A stretch of 53,175 nt of DNA from UMGS172 sp964634675 (GTDB taxonomy: Bacteria; Bacillota; Clostridia; Oscillospirales; Acutalibacteraceae). Of this stretch, positions 16,533-23,398 are shown one piece after another; position 1 is the stretch's first letter, and each line of letters opens with the position of its first letter. Where the stretch lies: contig CAZWLH010000003.1 of the NCBI GenBank assembly GCA_964634675.1, positions 1-53,175 on the forward strand. The letters are read 5' to 3'. Position numbers and translations under genes: made by a program. The notes beneath the pieces are model-generated. The model made no database searches. It was not told the origin of the DNA and saw only the letters and a list, made by a program, of their open reading frames with translations.

Positions 16533-17258
16533 TTATATTGGCCGACCGTTCAAAACGGCCGATTGATTATTGCCGAAAATATTATCGGCATACGCCGAGG
16601 AAATATTGGCTGCAACTAAGGAATACGCCTCCGACATATCGGGTGTGCGGTATTCGCATTCGTGAGCATCACTCGCCGCAAACGTGGCAAGTCTGTTTTG
16701 AAGAAGCGCCATAACCGTTTGGTACTCGGCCGAGCTTCGATCACCTGTTATACTGCTGGCATTGACCTGCAACAGCGCACCCTTTTCTGAAAACTCCAAA
16801 GCATTGCGAAAATCCCTTTGAATAAAGCTGTACCTTTCGGGGTGTGCTATTATGGGAACATAGCCCGACGTCAAAAGCACGTCGGTCACGTGCAGGGCAC
16901 GCCTTAAGCTGTCATGAAAGCCGAACTCGGTCAAAACATAATGTGTTCCGTTCAGCGTTATCAGCGCATCGTCGGCTATAAGCTCGTCGATGTTGCCGAC
17001 ACCGAACATTTCCGAACCGAGATAGATATTGAGCGACGGAAAATCGATTGCCGCGGCGGCAATGAAACGGTTAAACCTTGCCGTGATTTCTTTTTTTTCG
17101 AGCCTCTCGGAGCGTGAATCAACGTGTGGGTAGTGGGGGGTGAGCACAATATCCGTAGTCCCGTTGCTTTGAGCGATTTTAAGCATCTGATAGGCATCGG
17201 CCATATTTTCGGCACCGTCATCGGCACAGGGCAGAATATGTGTGTGTATATCTACTAT
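16533..17258 (-). CDS. cpsB: CpsB/CapC-family tyrosine-protein phosphatase (PHP fold), apparent AUA start
   Basis: Manganese-dependent phosphatase that dephosphorylates BY-kinases, about 241 residues. PHP motifs: DIHTHILPCADDG at the N-terminus, LTPHYP, GSEMF, IAHPERYSF and ASDAHECEYRTP near the C-terminus. Starting at the first ATG (17204) would delete the metal-binding HTH motif. Upstream to the in-frame stop at 17285 there is no ATG, GTG, TTG or CTG. The family start aligns with ATA at 17256-17258, which stands 8 nt after GGAGG. I therefore place the start on this ATA; a mutated or miscalled ATG is the alternative. The gene starts 30 bp after metY with no terminator between. Confidence 0.85.
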   Translation of the reverse strand: MVDIHTHILPCADDGAENMADAYQMLKIAQSNGTTDIVLTPHYPHVDSRSERLEKKEITARFNRFIAAAAIDFPSLNIYLGSEMFGVGNIDELIADDALITLNGTHYVLTEFGFHDSLRRALHVTDVLLTSGYVPIIAHPERYSFIQRDFRNALEFSEKGALLQVNASSITGDRSSAEYQTVMALLQNRLATFAASDAHECEYRTPDMSEAYSLVAANISSAYADNIFGNNQSAVLNGRPI

Positions 17259-17288
17259 TGGTATCCCCTCCGGATAAAGCTGTTATTC

Positions 17289-18563
17289 TCAGAAGCACTT
17301 GTCAAGTGCCTGCTTGATATCGTCAATTATATCGTCGATGTATTCGATTCCGACCGACATTCTGATAAGGTCGGGTGTTACACCGCACTCGGTAAGCTGC
17401 TCATCGGTAAGCTGACGGTGTGTGGTCGAGGCCGGATGCAAAACGCAGGTTCTTGCATCGGCAACGTGGATAACGGGAGCGGCAAGCTTAACGCTTTCCA
17501 TAAACTTGCCCGCGGCGGCTCTTCCGCCCTTTATGCCGAAGGAAATAACACCGCAGGTGCCGTTCGGCATATATTTATTTGCCATCTCGTGGTATTTGTT
17601 GCTCTTAAGTCCGGGATAATTCACCCAGGAAATGCGGTCATCGGCCTCTAAAAACTCGGCAACGGCCTGTGCATTGGAGCAGTGTGCCGGCATACGAAGA
17701 TGAAGTGTTTCGATACCGACGTTGAGCAGGAATGCGTTCATCGGTGACATCATCATACCGATATCTCTCATCATCTGAGCACGTGCCTTGGCGATAAATG
17801 CGGCGGCACCGAATTTTTCGGGATATACAAGGCCGTGATAAGACTCATCGGGAGCACAGAAGGCCTTGAAACGCTCGGAGGCGGTCCAATCGAACTTGCC
17901 CGAATCAACCACACAGCCGCCCAAAGCCATTGCGTGGCCGTCAAGGTACTTCGAGGTGGAGTGAAGAACAATGTCGGCCCCCCACCTAAAGGGATTGCAG
18001 TTAACGGGCGAGGGGAAGGTATTATCCACAAAAAGCGGCATATTATTCTTATGAGCGACATTTGCCCAACGCTCAATATCAAGCACGGTAAGGGCGGGGT
18101 TGGCAATGCTTTCGCCGAACAAAAGCTTTGTTTCGGGACGGATCGCAGCCTCTATCTCATCATCGGAAGCATCGGGTGAGACAAAGGTGGTCTCAATACC
18201 GAGCTTGCGGAGCGTGATGTTGAGAAGATTGAAGGTTCCGCCGTAAACCGAGGACGACGAAACGATGTGATCACCTGCCGAGCAAACGGTAAGTATTGCG
18301 GCAGTGGTGGCACCCTGACCCGATGAGGTCAGCATAGCTCCGACACCGCCCTCTAAGGCAGCGATCTTCTTCTCGACGGCATCGACCGTCGGGTTGCTGA
18401 GTCGGCTGTAAAAATGACCCGAAGCATTGAAATCGAAAAGATCGCCGAGCGTCTTGGCATCCTCATACTTAAATGTTGTGCTTTGGCATATGGGCAACAC
18501 TCTCGGCTCACCGCTCTTCGGAGAATAGCCCTCCTGTATACATTTGGTGTTTATGTGACTCAC
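17289..18563 (-). CDS. metY: O-acetylhomoserine aminocarboxypropyltransferase (sulfhydrylase)
   Basis: PLP enzyme of the Cys/Met metabolism family, 424 residues, converting O-acetylhomoserine and sulfide (or methanethiol) to homocysteine (or methionine). The PLP lysine is in LHSTSKYLDGH; FYSRLSNPTVDAVEKKIAALEGG and the large DNTFPSPVNCNPFRWGAD block are diagnostic of MetY rather than MetB/MetC. GTG 18563 was chosen because AAAGG lies 9 nt before it; the ATG at 18572 directly abuts that ribosome binding site. It may be cotranscribed with the cpsB-like gene, since the 30-bp gap has no terminator. No SAM riboswitch or T-box is visible in its roughly 85-nt leader. Confidence 0.95.
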   Translation of the reverse strand: MSHINTKCIQEGYSPKSGEPRVLPICQSTTFKYEDAKTLGDLFDFNASGHFYSRLSNPTVDAVEKKIAALEGGVGAMLTSSGQGATTAAILTVCSAGDHIVSSSSVYGGTFNLLNITLRKLGIETTFVSPDASDDEIEAAIRPETKLLFGESIANPALTVLDIERWANVAHKNNMPLFVDNTFPSPVNCNPFRWGADIVLHSTSKYLDGHAMALGGCVVDSGKFDWTASERFKAFCAPDESYHGLVYPEKFGAAAFIAKARAQMMRDIGMMMSPMNAFLLNVGIETLHLRMPAHCSNAQAVAEFLEADDRISWVNYPGLKSNKYHEMANKYMPNGTCGVISFGIKGGRAAAGKFMESVKLAAPVIHVADARTCVLHPASTTHRQLTDEQLTECGVTPDLIRMSVGIEYIDDIIDDIKQALDKCF

Positions 18564-18653
18564 ACTTATCATCCTTTCAACTAAAGAAACCGTTACGGCA
18601 GCAATGCCACAACACAGCCTTGCTTTTAAATTTTATGTACAGATACACACTGT

Positions 18654-18682
18654 ATTTTAACACCATATGCCCTGTTTTTCAA
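18654..18682 (-). promoter_or_regulatory. sigma-A promoter of metY
   Basis: Minus strand: TTGAAA (18677-18682), 17-bp spacer, TAAAAT (18654-18659). The leader of about 85 nt contains only a short AGCAA/TTGCT inverted repeat. Confidence 0.75.
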
Positions 18683-18799
18683 GAGCAAATAGTAACAAAA
18701 TGAAAATGTATCGGTTAAAAACTTTTTACATATTCACGTTAGTTGACAAATTCACGCCTTTTCGCAAATTTCGACAAAATCTTCAAGGAGCTTTCGCCT

Positions 18800-19471
18800 A
18801 TGTTCGCCGTCGTTTGCATAAACAGAACACTTAAAAAACACCGACTCGTCTTTACCGATATCGGCCGCCTGCGGCTTTTGGAATTGGGAGAAGCGGTCGG
18901 TCGAAGAAAAGCTTTGCGTCACCTCTCGAACTTCGGCGGAGAGGTGATCCTCGGTCACGGTGCACAGCACCTTTGCATTAAACCGTTTGACACCGATCGG
19001 CTTGCCGAGGAGCTTTTGTTCGAAAGCTTTTGCGAATATGTCATATCGAACCGTAGCAGAGCACTCAATATCGGTATCCACGACCCCTGCGGACGTTTTT
19101 TAAAGACCGACGGTGCAGTCGATGCGGTATCAATTGCCCGCCGCACCGTCATAGTCACGGCTTCACCCGATTTTGCCGATCTATCCGACCGATTCAGGCT
19201 TTTTACCGGCGCCTGTCCGACCGTGACCGACGACAACCGTATGCTTTACTCCTGCGACGTGTGCTTTTCTTTTTCGGGGCTTCCGTCCTTTTCCGGAAGG
19301 CTTTTCGGCAAAGTTTCCGAGAGAATCGCCGACAGATTTGCACTTCCCGAAAAATACCGCCGTCTTTTAAACACCGATGTCGATATTTCGGAGTTATTAT
19401 GTATGCTTCACCGAGAAAATGAGCTTAAAACTCGGCATTTATCGCAAAAAACGTTGACTTTGCCGCTTTAA
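18800..19471 (+). CDS. hypothetical protein, family not recognised
   Basis: Predicted soluble protein of 223 residues. Codon use matches the neighbours and AAGGAG stands 9 nt before ATG 18800, so the gene looks real; extending to TTG 18743 lacks a ribosome binding site. Notable segments are IGIHDPCGRF (about 94-103), DGAVDAVSIARRTVIVTAS and FTGACPTVTDDNRM, which suggest a Rossmann-like or catalytic core, but I cannot assign a family. It has no signal peptide or membrane segment. It stands alone: metY diverges from it and the SNF symporter promoter begins inside its last codons. Confidence 0.7.
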   Translation: MFAVVCINRTLKKHRLVFTDIGRLRLLELGEAVGRRKALRHLSNFGGEVILGHGAQHLCIKPFDTDRLAEELLFESFCEYVISNRSRALNIGIHDPCGRFLKTDGAVDAVSIARRTVIVTASPDFADLSDRFRLFTGACPTVTDDNRMLYSCDVCFSFSGLPSFSGRLFGKVSERIADRFALPEKYRRLLNTDVDISELLCMLHRENELKTRHLSQKTLTLPL

Positions 19472-19482
19472 TGGGGTATTAT
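19454..19482 (+). promoter_or_regulatory. sigma-A promoter of the SNF symporter
   Basis: TTGACT (19454-19459), 17-bp spacer, TATTAT (19477-19482). The -35 box lies inside the 3' end of the upstream hypothetical gene. Confidence 0.7.
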
Positions 19483-19508
19483 ATTAACAACATATAAATT
19501 GTAAAGAA

Positions 19509-19568
19509 GCATTAAAAAATGCGACAAAGCTACTTTAACTGCATACGGCTTTATCGCATTTTGTGTTT
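19509..19568 (+). promoter_or_regulatory. attenuator-like leader of the SNF symporter
   Basis: A 15-bp stem with one C-A mismatch (19516-19530 with 19548-19562, core AATGCGA/TCGCATT) ends in TTTTGTGTTT, like an intrinsic terminator, and lies between the promoter and the ribosome binding site. A competing small hairpin GCATT-AAAA-AATGC (19509-19522) uses the same 5' arm. It may also terminate transcription from the upstream gene. Confidence 0.5.
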
Positions 19569-19589
19569 CGGAAGGATGCGGTAATCGTT

Positions 19590-20957
19590 ATGCAAAGAGA
19601 AAAGCTCGGAAGCCGTTTGGGCTTCATTTTGCTGAGTGCCGGATGCGCTATCGGCATCGGCAATGTTTGGAAATTTCCTTGGATGGTCGGCCAGAACGGC
19701 GGCGGTATTTTCGTTCTTATCTATCTTTTCTTCCTTATTATATTGGGTGTGCCGGTTATGACGGTCGAATTTGCCATCGGCCGTGCGGCTCAGGTAAGCC
19801 CTGCCGTAATGCACAGCCGCTTGGCTCCAAAAAAGCCGATTTGGCAGGCGCACGGCATTGCATCGCTCGTCGGCTGTTACCTCTTGATGATGTTCTACAC
19901 CACCGTTACCGGTTGGATGCTTCAGTATTTCGTAAAAATGGCTTCGGGTGAGCTTGAAGGTGCCGATTTCGAAACCTCAAGTGTCGCCTTCGGTAATATG
20001 ACCTCCGACCCGTGGACAATGCTCATTTTTATGGGAATTGCCATACTCATCGGTGCCGGAGTCTGCTCTATCGGTCTTCAGAAGGGACTTGAAAAGGTCA
20101 CGAAGTATATGATGCTCGCGCTCATTGTTATAATGGTTGCCCTGGCCGTCAACAGCTGCTTCACAAAGGGCGGCTCCGAAGGACTTAAGTTCTATCTTAT
20201 GCCGAGCATTTCAAATATGAAAAATGCCGGTATAGGAAACGTCATTGTCAGTGCAATGAATCAGTCCTTCTTTACTTTGAGCCTCGGAATCGGTTCAATG
20301 GCCATTTTCGGAAGCTATCTCGGCAAGGATCGCTCGCTTATGGGCGAATCGGTTCGCATCGCCGCACTCGATACCTTTGTTGCCTTCACGTCGGGACTTA
20401 TTATTTTCCCTGCCTGTATGGCATACAACATCCCCGTCGATGCAGGCCCCAACCTTATTTTTGTCACCCTGCCGACAATGTTCGGACACCTGCCGTTCGG
20501 ACGGCTTTGGGGAAGCTTATTCTTTGTGTTTATGGCCTTTGCGGCGCTTTCCACCGTTCTCACCGTTTTCGAAAACATTATGGCCTGCACTATGGATCTT
20601 TTCGGTTGGGCTCGCAAAAAAGCCTGCCTTATCAACGGTGTGGCACTGTTCCTGCTTTCGACGCCCTGCGTTTTCGGCTTCAATCTTCTGTCGGGCTTCA
20701 CTCCGTTCGGAAGCGGCTCAACGGTTCTCGATCTTGAGGACTTCCTCGTTTCGAACATTCTGCTTCCCATCGGTGCTCTGCTTTACGTTGTGTTCTGCAC
20801 TCAGCGCTACGGCTGGGGTTGGGACAATTTCGTTGCCGAAAGCAATTCGGGCAAGGGTCTTAAGATCAAGCGTTGGATGCGCTTCTATATGACCTATATT
20901 TTACCGCTTATAATCGCCATACTCTTTGTTATCGGCATCGTCGTGAAATTCAGATAA
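19590..20957 (+). CDS. sodium-dependent transporter, SNF (neurotransmitter:sodium symporter) family
   Basis: Integral membrane symporter of 455 residues with about 11-12 helices. It opens with the family hallmark RLGFILLSAGCAIGIGNVWKFPW, where the unwound helix 1 binds sodium and substrate, followed by GQNGGGIFVLIYL and GVPVMTVEFAIGR. Bacterial members carry amino acids such as tryptophan, leucine or tyrosine; the substrate here is not predictable from sequence. ATG 19590 is preferred over GTG 19563, which abuts the leader hairpin; a GAAGGA lies 13 nt upstream, a long spacing. It is convergent with cysK and both share a terminator at 20963-21011. Confidence 0.93.
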   Translation: MQREKLGSRLGFILLSAGCAIGIGNVWKFPWMVGQNGGGIFVLIYLFFLIILGVPVMTVEFAIGRAAQVSPAVMHSRLAPKKPIWQAHGIASLVGCYLLMMFYTTVTGWMLQYFVKMASGELEGADFETSSVAFGNMTSDPWTMLIFMGIAILIGAGVCSIGLQKGLEKVTKYMMLALIVIMVALAVNSCFTKGGSEGLKFYLMPSISNMKNAGIGNVIVSAMNQSFFTLSLGIGSMAIFGSYLGKDRSLMGESVRIAALDTFVAFTSGLIIFPACMAYNIPVDAGPNLIFVTLPTMFGHLPFGRLWGSLFFVFMAFAALSTVLTVFENIMACTMDLFGWARKKACLINGVALFLLSTPCVFGFNLLSGFTPFGSGSTVLDLEDFLVSNILLPIGALLYVVFCTQRYGWGWDNFVAESNSGKGLKIKRWMRFYMTYILPLIIAILFVIGIVVKFR

Positions 20958-20962
20958 CCCAT

Positions 20963-21016
20963 AAAGAATACCCCGAGCTGTGCTTAAAAGGTACAGCTCG
21001 GGGTATTCTTTATTCA
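20963..21016. terminator. bidirectional terminator between SNF symporter and cysK
   Basis: A perfect 19-bp stem (20963-20981 with 20993-21011, around ATACCCCGAGCTGT) with an 11-base loop. AAAG/CTTT ends give U-runs in both directions. Confidence 0.92.
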
Positions 21017-21021
21017 CCTGA

Positions 21022-21948
21022 TCAGTCAAACATACCGGTCGAGAGATAGCGCTCGCCCGTGTCGTTCAGCAAAGCAACAACGGTCTTACCGATATTTTCA
21101 GGTCGGCTTGCTATCTCTGCGGCAGCCACAAGCGCCGCTCCCGAAGAAATGCCGACAAGCAGTCCCTCGCACCGTGCAAGCTCCTTGCCTGCGGCATAGG
21201 CATCCTCGGTTTTGACCGTGACGATCTCGTCTATAATGCTTCGGTCAAGGTTTTCGGGAACAAAGTTTGCACCTATTCCCTGAAGTCCGTGAGGTCCGGA
21301 AACGCCCTTTGAGAGCAGGGGAGAATCAAACGGCTCCACTGCGACGATCTTTACATCACTTCGCTGCTCCTTTAAATAACGGCCGACTCCGGTTACAGTT
21401 CCGCCTGTTCCGACACCGGCAACAAAAATGTCGACCTTGCCGTCGGTATCCTCGAAAATCTCGGAACCTGTGGTCTCATAATGTGCCATCGGGTTGGCAG
21501 GATTGTAAAACTGGCCTGCCGTAAAGCTTCCGGGAATGGCTGCGGCAAGCTCCTCTGCCTTTTCGGTGCAGCCCTTCATACCGAGCTTTCCGTCGGTCAG
21601 CACTATCTCGGCACCATAGGCCGCAAGCAGTCTGCGGCGCTCTAAGCTCATAGTGTCGGGCATAGTGAGAATGACCTTATAGCCTCGCTCGGCGGCAACT
21701 GCGGCAAGACCGATGCCGGTATTTCCGCTTGTAGTTTCGATAATGGTCGCGCCCTTTGTCAGCAAGCCGCTTTTTTCGGCCTGCTCTATCATATAAAGTG
21801 CGACTCTGTCCTTTGCACTGCCGGCAGGGTTGAAATATTCGAGCTTTGCAAGCAGCGGAGTCTTAAGCCCGTGTCTTTCGCTGAAATTATTGAGCTGTGC
21901 CAGGGGCGTTTTCCCGATCATTTCGGACATTGAAGCATAAATATTCAC
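21022..21948 (-). CDS. cysK: cysteine synthase A (O-acetylserine sulfhydrylase)
   Basis: PLP enzyme of 308 residues making cysteine from O-acetylserine and sulfide. The PLP lysine is in NPAGSAKDRVA (about 40-50), the substrate loop is ETTSGNTGIGLA and the phosphate-binding loop is GVGTGGTVTGVGRYL. Further family text is GIGANFVPENLD and GISSGAA. The start is GTG at 21948, 7 nt after TAGGAG. It overlaps the stop of the upstream ECF S-component gene as GTGA, so translation is coupled. This places cysteine synthesis in one transcript with a vitamin-type transporter module. Confidence 0.95.
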   Translation of the reverse strand: MNIYASMSEMIGKTPLAQLNNFSERHGLKTPLLAKLEYFNPAGSAKDRVALYMIEQAEKSGLLTKGATIIETTSGNTGIGLAAVAAERGYKVILTMPDTMSLERRRLLAAYGAEIVLTDGKLGMKGCTEKAEELAAAIPGSFTAGQFYNPANPMAHYETTGSEIFEDTDGKVDIFVAGVGTGGTVTGVGRYLKEQRSDVKIVAVEPFDSPLLSKGVSGPHGLQGIGANFVPENLDRSIIDEIVTVKTEDAYAAGKELARCEGLLVGISSGAALVAAAEIASRPENIGKTVVALLNDTGERYLSTGMFD

Positions 21949-22502
21949 TGTTTTTCTCCTATCGTCGGCTTCGGGCGGAGCGGAGCTGCACCAGGAAGCC
22001 TCATAAGTATTTTTACGAGCGGCACGATAAGCAGTGCCACGAATATGTTACTCACGCAATGGATAACGTCGAACGACAGCCCCGAGATTATCCACGGAAC
22101 AAGCTTGCTCCAATCACCGCCGAAAAACAACAGCACCTGAGACGGTGCGTAAAGTGCTCCGAACGAAAGACCGTGCAATCCGCAGACCGCCATATAAACG
22201 GGAGTTGCCTTAGAGGACGGCATATTCCTCGGAAGAAGCATTGCAACAGCCCAAAGCACCGTCCAAACGTAAAGATAAGGCACCCACCACAAAGCGAAGC
22301 CCGAGTAAAATCCGTTCAAAAAAACATATATGTATAACGGAATAAGCGCCCTGACACGGTACACCACGGTAAAGGTCACGGTGAAAACCGCGATGAGGTG
22401 AACGTTAGGCAAGGCGTCCAACATCAGATCGGATACGAACATCAGCGTTCCGAACGAAGCAAACAGAACTATCTGAAACAGTATACGTCCGGTTTTGCTC
22501 AT
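21945..22502 (-). CDS. ECF-transporter S-component-like membrane protein
   Basis: Integral membrane protein of 185 residues with about five to six hydrophobic segments and an ECF S-component look: a compact helical bundle, aromatic-rich loops (FALWWVPYLYVW) and conserved small-residue helix VCGLHGLSFGALYAPSQ. S-components bind a vitamin or cofactor and recruit the shared EcfAAT energising module, which is not encoded here. It overlaps the DUF4430 lipoprotein gene as TAATG and cysK as GTGA. The DUF4430 domain is related to the C-terminal part of transcobalamin/intrinsic factor, so a corrinoid is a reasonable guess for the ligand; that remains inference. Confidence 0.75.
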   Translation of the reverse strand: MSKTGRILFQIVLFASFGTLMFVSDLMLDALPNVHLIAVFTVTFTVVYRVRALIPLYIYVFLNGFYSGFALWWVPYLYVWTVLWAVAMLLPRNMPSSKATPVYMAVCGLHGLSFGALYAPSQVLLFFGGDWSKLVPWIISGLSFDVIHCVSNIFVALLIVPLVKILMRLPGAAPLRPKPTIGEKQ

Positions 22503-23017
22503 TATTTTTCGATTTTAAAGAGATACTCTCCCTCGGGAGCGATATCGGTCAAATCAACACCGGCAGTGGCATAGTCGAACTTCTTGGTCTCTTCATTGTA
22601 AACATAGAAGGCCCAATAGGTCTTATCCTTATCGTAATCGGCGGTAATGCCGTTTACGGTCTTGACGTAAAGACCGTATGCGCCCTGCTCGCCTGCAATG
22701 AGATTAAGCTCCTGCAAGGCTTCGCCGACCGTCTTCTTGTCGGTATACACTCTGTAAAGAGTATCAACGCCGTCGGAATCGGTAATGCGGAAGAAGAACT
22801 TGACCTCACCCTTGCCGACATCCTTTGCCGCCGAGCCGTAAACATCCGACTCCGAAGAGGTTGCGGCAACCGACGAAGTCGGCTTATTGTCCGAGGGCTC
22901 CGAGCTGCTGCCGTTGCCGTCACTGCCGCAGGCGGCCGTTGTAAGAAGCACCGCAAGCAGCAAAAGCACGGCACAAACCGACGAAGTGTATTTCGAAATA
23001 AGCTTTTTGATATTCAT
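22502..23017 (-). CDS. DUF4430 lipoprotein, candidate ligand-binding partner of the ECF S-component
   Basis: Secreted lipoprotein of 171 residues. A signal peptide with lipobox LTTAAC puts the lipid-modified cysteine at residue 30. A Ser/Asp-rich linker (about 31-65) precedes a DUF4430 domain (about 70-170): YRVYTDKKTVGEALQELNL, GAYGLYVKTVNGI and TYWAFYVYNEE are typical, including the aromatic YWAFY segment. DUF4430 resembles the cobalamin-capping domain of transcobalamin-like proteins. The ATG follows AAGGAG with 8 nt spacing. It is 24 bp downstream of ireB and overlaps the S-component gene. Confidence 0.87.
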   Translation of the reverse strand: MNIKKLISKYTSSVCAVLLLLAVLLTTAACGSDGNGSSSEPSDNKPTSSVAATSSESDVYGSAAKDVGKGEVKFFFRITDSDGVDTLYRVYTDKKTVGEALQELNLIAGEQGAYGLYVKTVNGITADYDKDKTYWAFYVYNEETKKFDYATAGVDLTDIAPEGEYLFKIEK

Positions 23018-23041
23018 TGTCTTTTCTCCTTAAAGCTCCGC

Positions 23042-23299
23042 TTATGCGGTGAGATAATACTTTACCAATATCTGCAAAAGAGTGTCACGGTCAACACGTC
23101 TTATGAGATTTCTAGCATTGTTATGAGTCGTGATATAGGTCGGATCCTCGGACAGAATGTAACCGACGATCTGATTGACGGGATTATATCCCTTTTCCTT
23201 CAGAGCGTTATATACCACAAGCATTATACGCCTGATTTCCTGCTCGCTCTCGTTGCCGAGGCTGAAGGTGATTGTGCTTTGACTGTTTCCGCTGTTCAT
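23042..23299 (-). CDS. ireB: IreB family regulatory phosphoprotein (UPF0297)
   Basis: Small cytoplasmic protein of 85 residues. In Enterococcus its homologue IreB is a substrate of the PASTA kinase IreK and limits cephalosporin resistance. Family text is clear: TITFSLGNESEQEIRRIM, ALKEKGYNPVNQIVGYILSEDPTYIT and NARNLIRRVDRDTLLQILVKYYL. The usual neighbours (alaS upstream, ruvX and the DUF1292 gene downstream) are absent, so it is displaced. The ATG follows AAGGGG. A PASTA pseudokinase lies about 6 kb away on the other strand. Confidence 0.95.
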   Translation of the reverse strand: MNSGNSQSTITFSLGNESEQEIRRIMLVVYNALKEKGYNPVNQIVGYILSEDPTYITTHNNARNLIRRVDRDTLLQILVKYYLTA

Positions 23300-23334
23300 T
23301 AAGTAACGCCCCTTACATAAGTTTCATTTTTATT

Positions 23335-23363
23335 ATTGTACAATATAACCGTCTTATTTACAA
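23335..23363 (-). promoter_or_regulatory. sigma-A promoter of the ireB-DUF4430-ECF-cysK unit
   Basis: Minus strand: TTGTAA (23358-23363), 17-bp spacer, TACAAT (23335-23340), 35 bp before the ireB ATG. No other promoter is evident before cysK. Confidence 0.7.
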
Positions 23364-23398
23364 GTAAATTTTAAGCAATTTTTGAAAATAGCCGCCGT

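Noticed and set aside
18564..18742. Possible SAM riboswitch or T-box upstream of metY
   Set aside because: Only one short AGCAA/TTGCT repeat and about 85 nt of leader are present; no recognisable core of either element.
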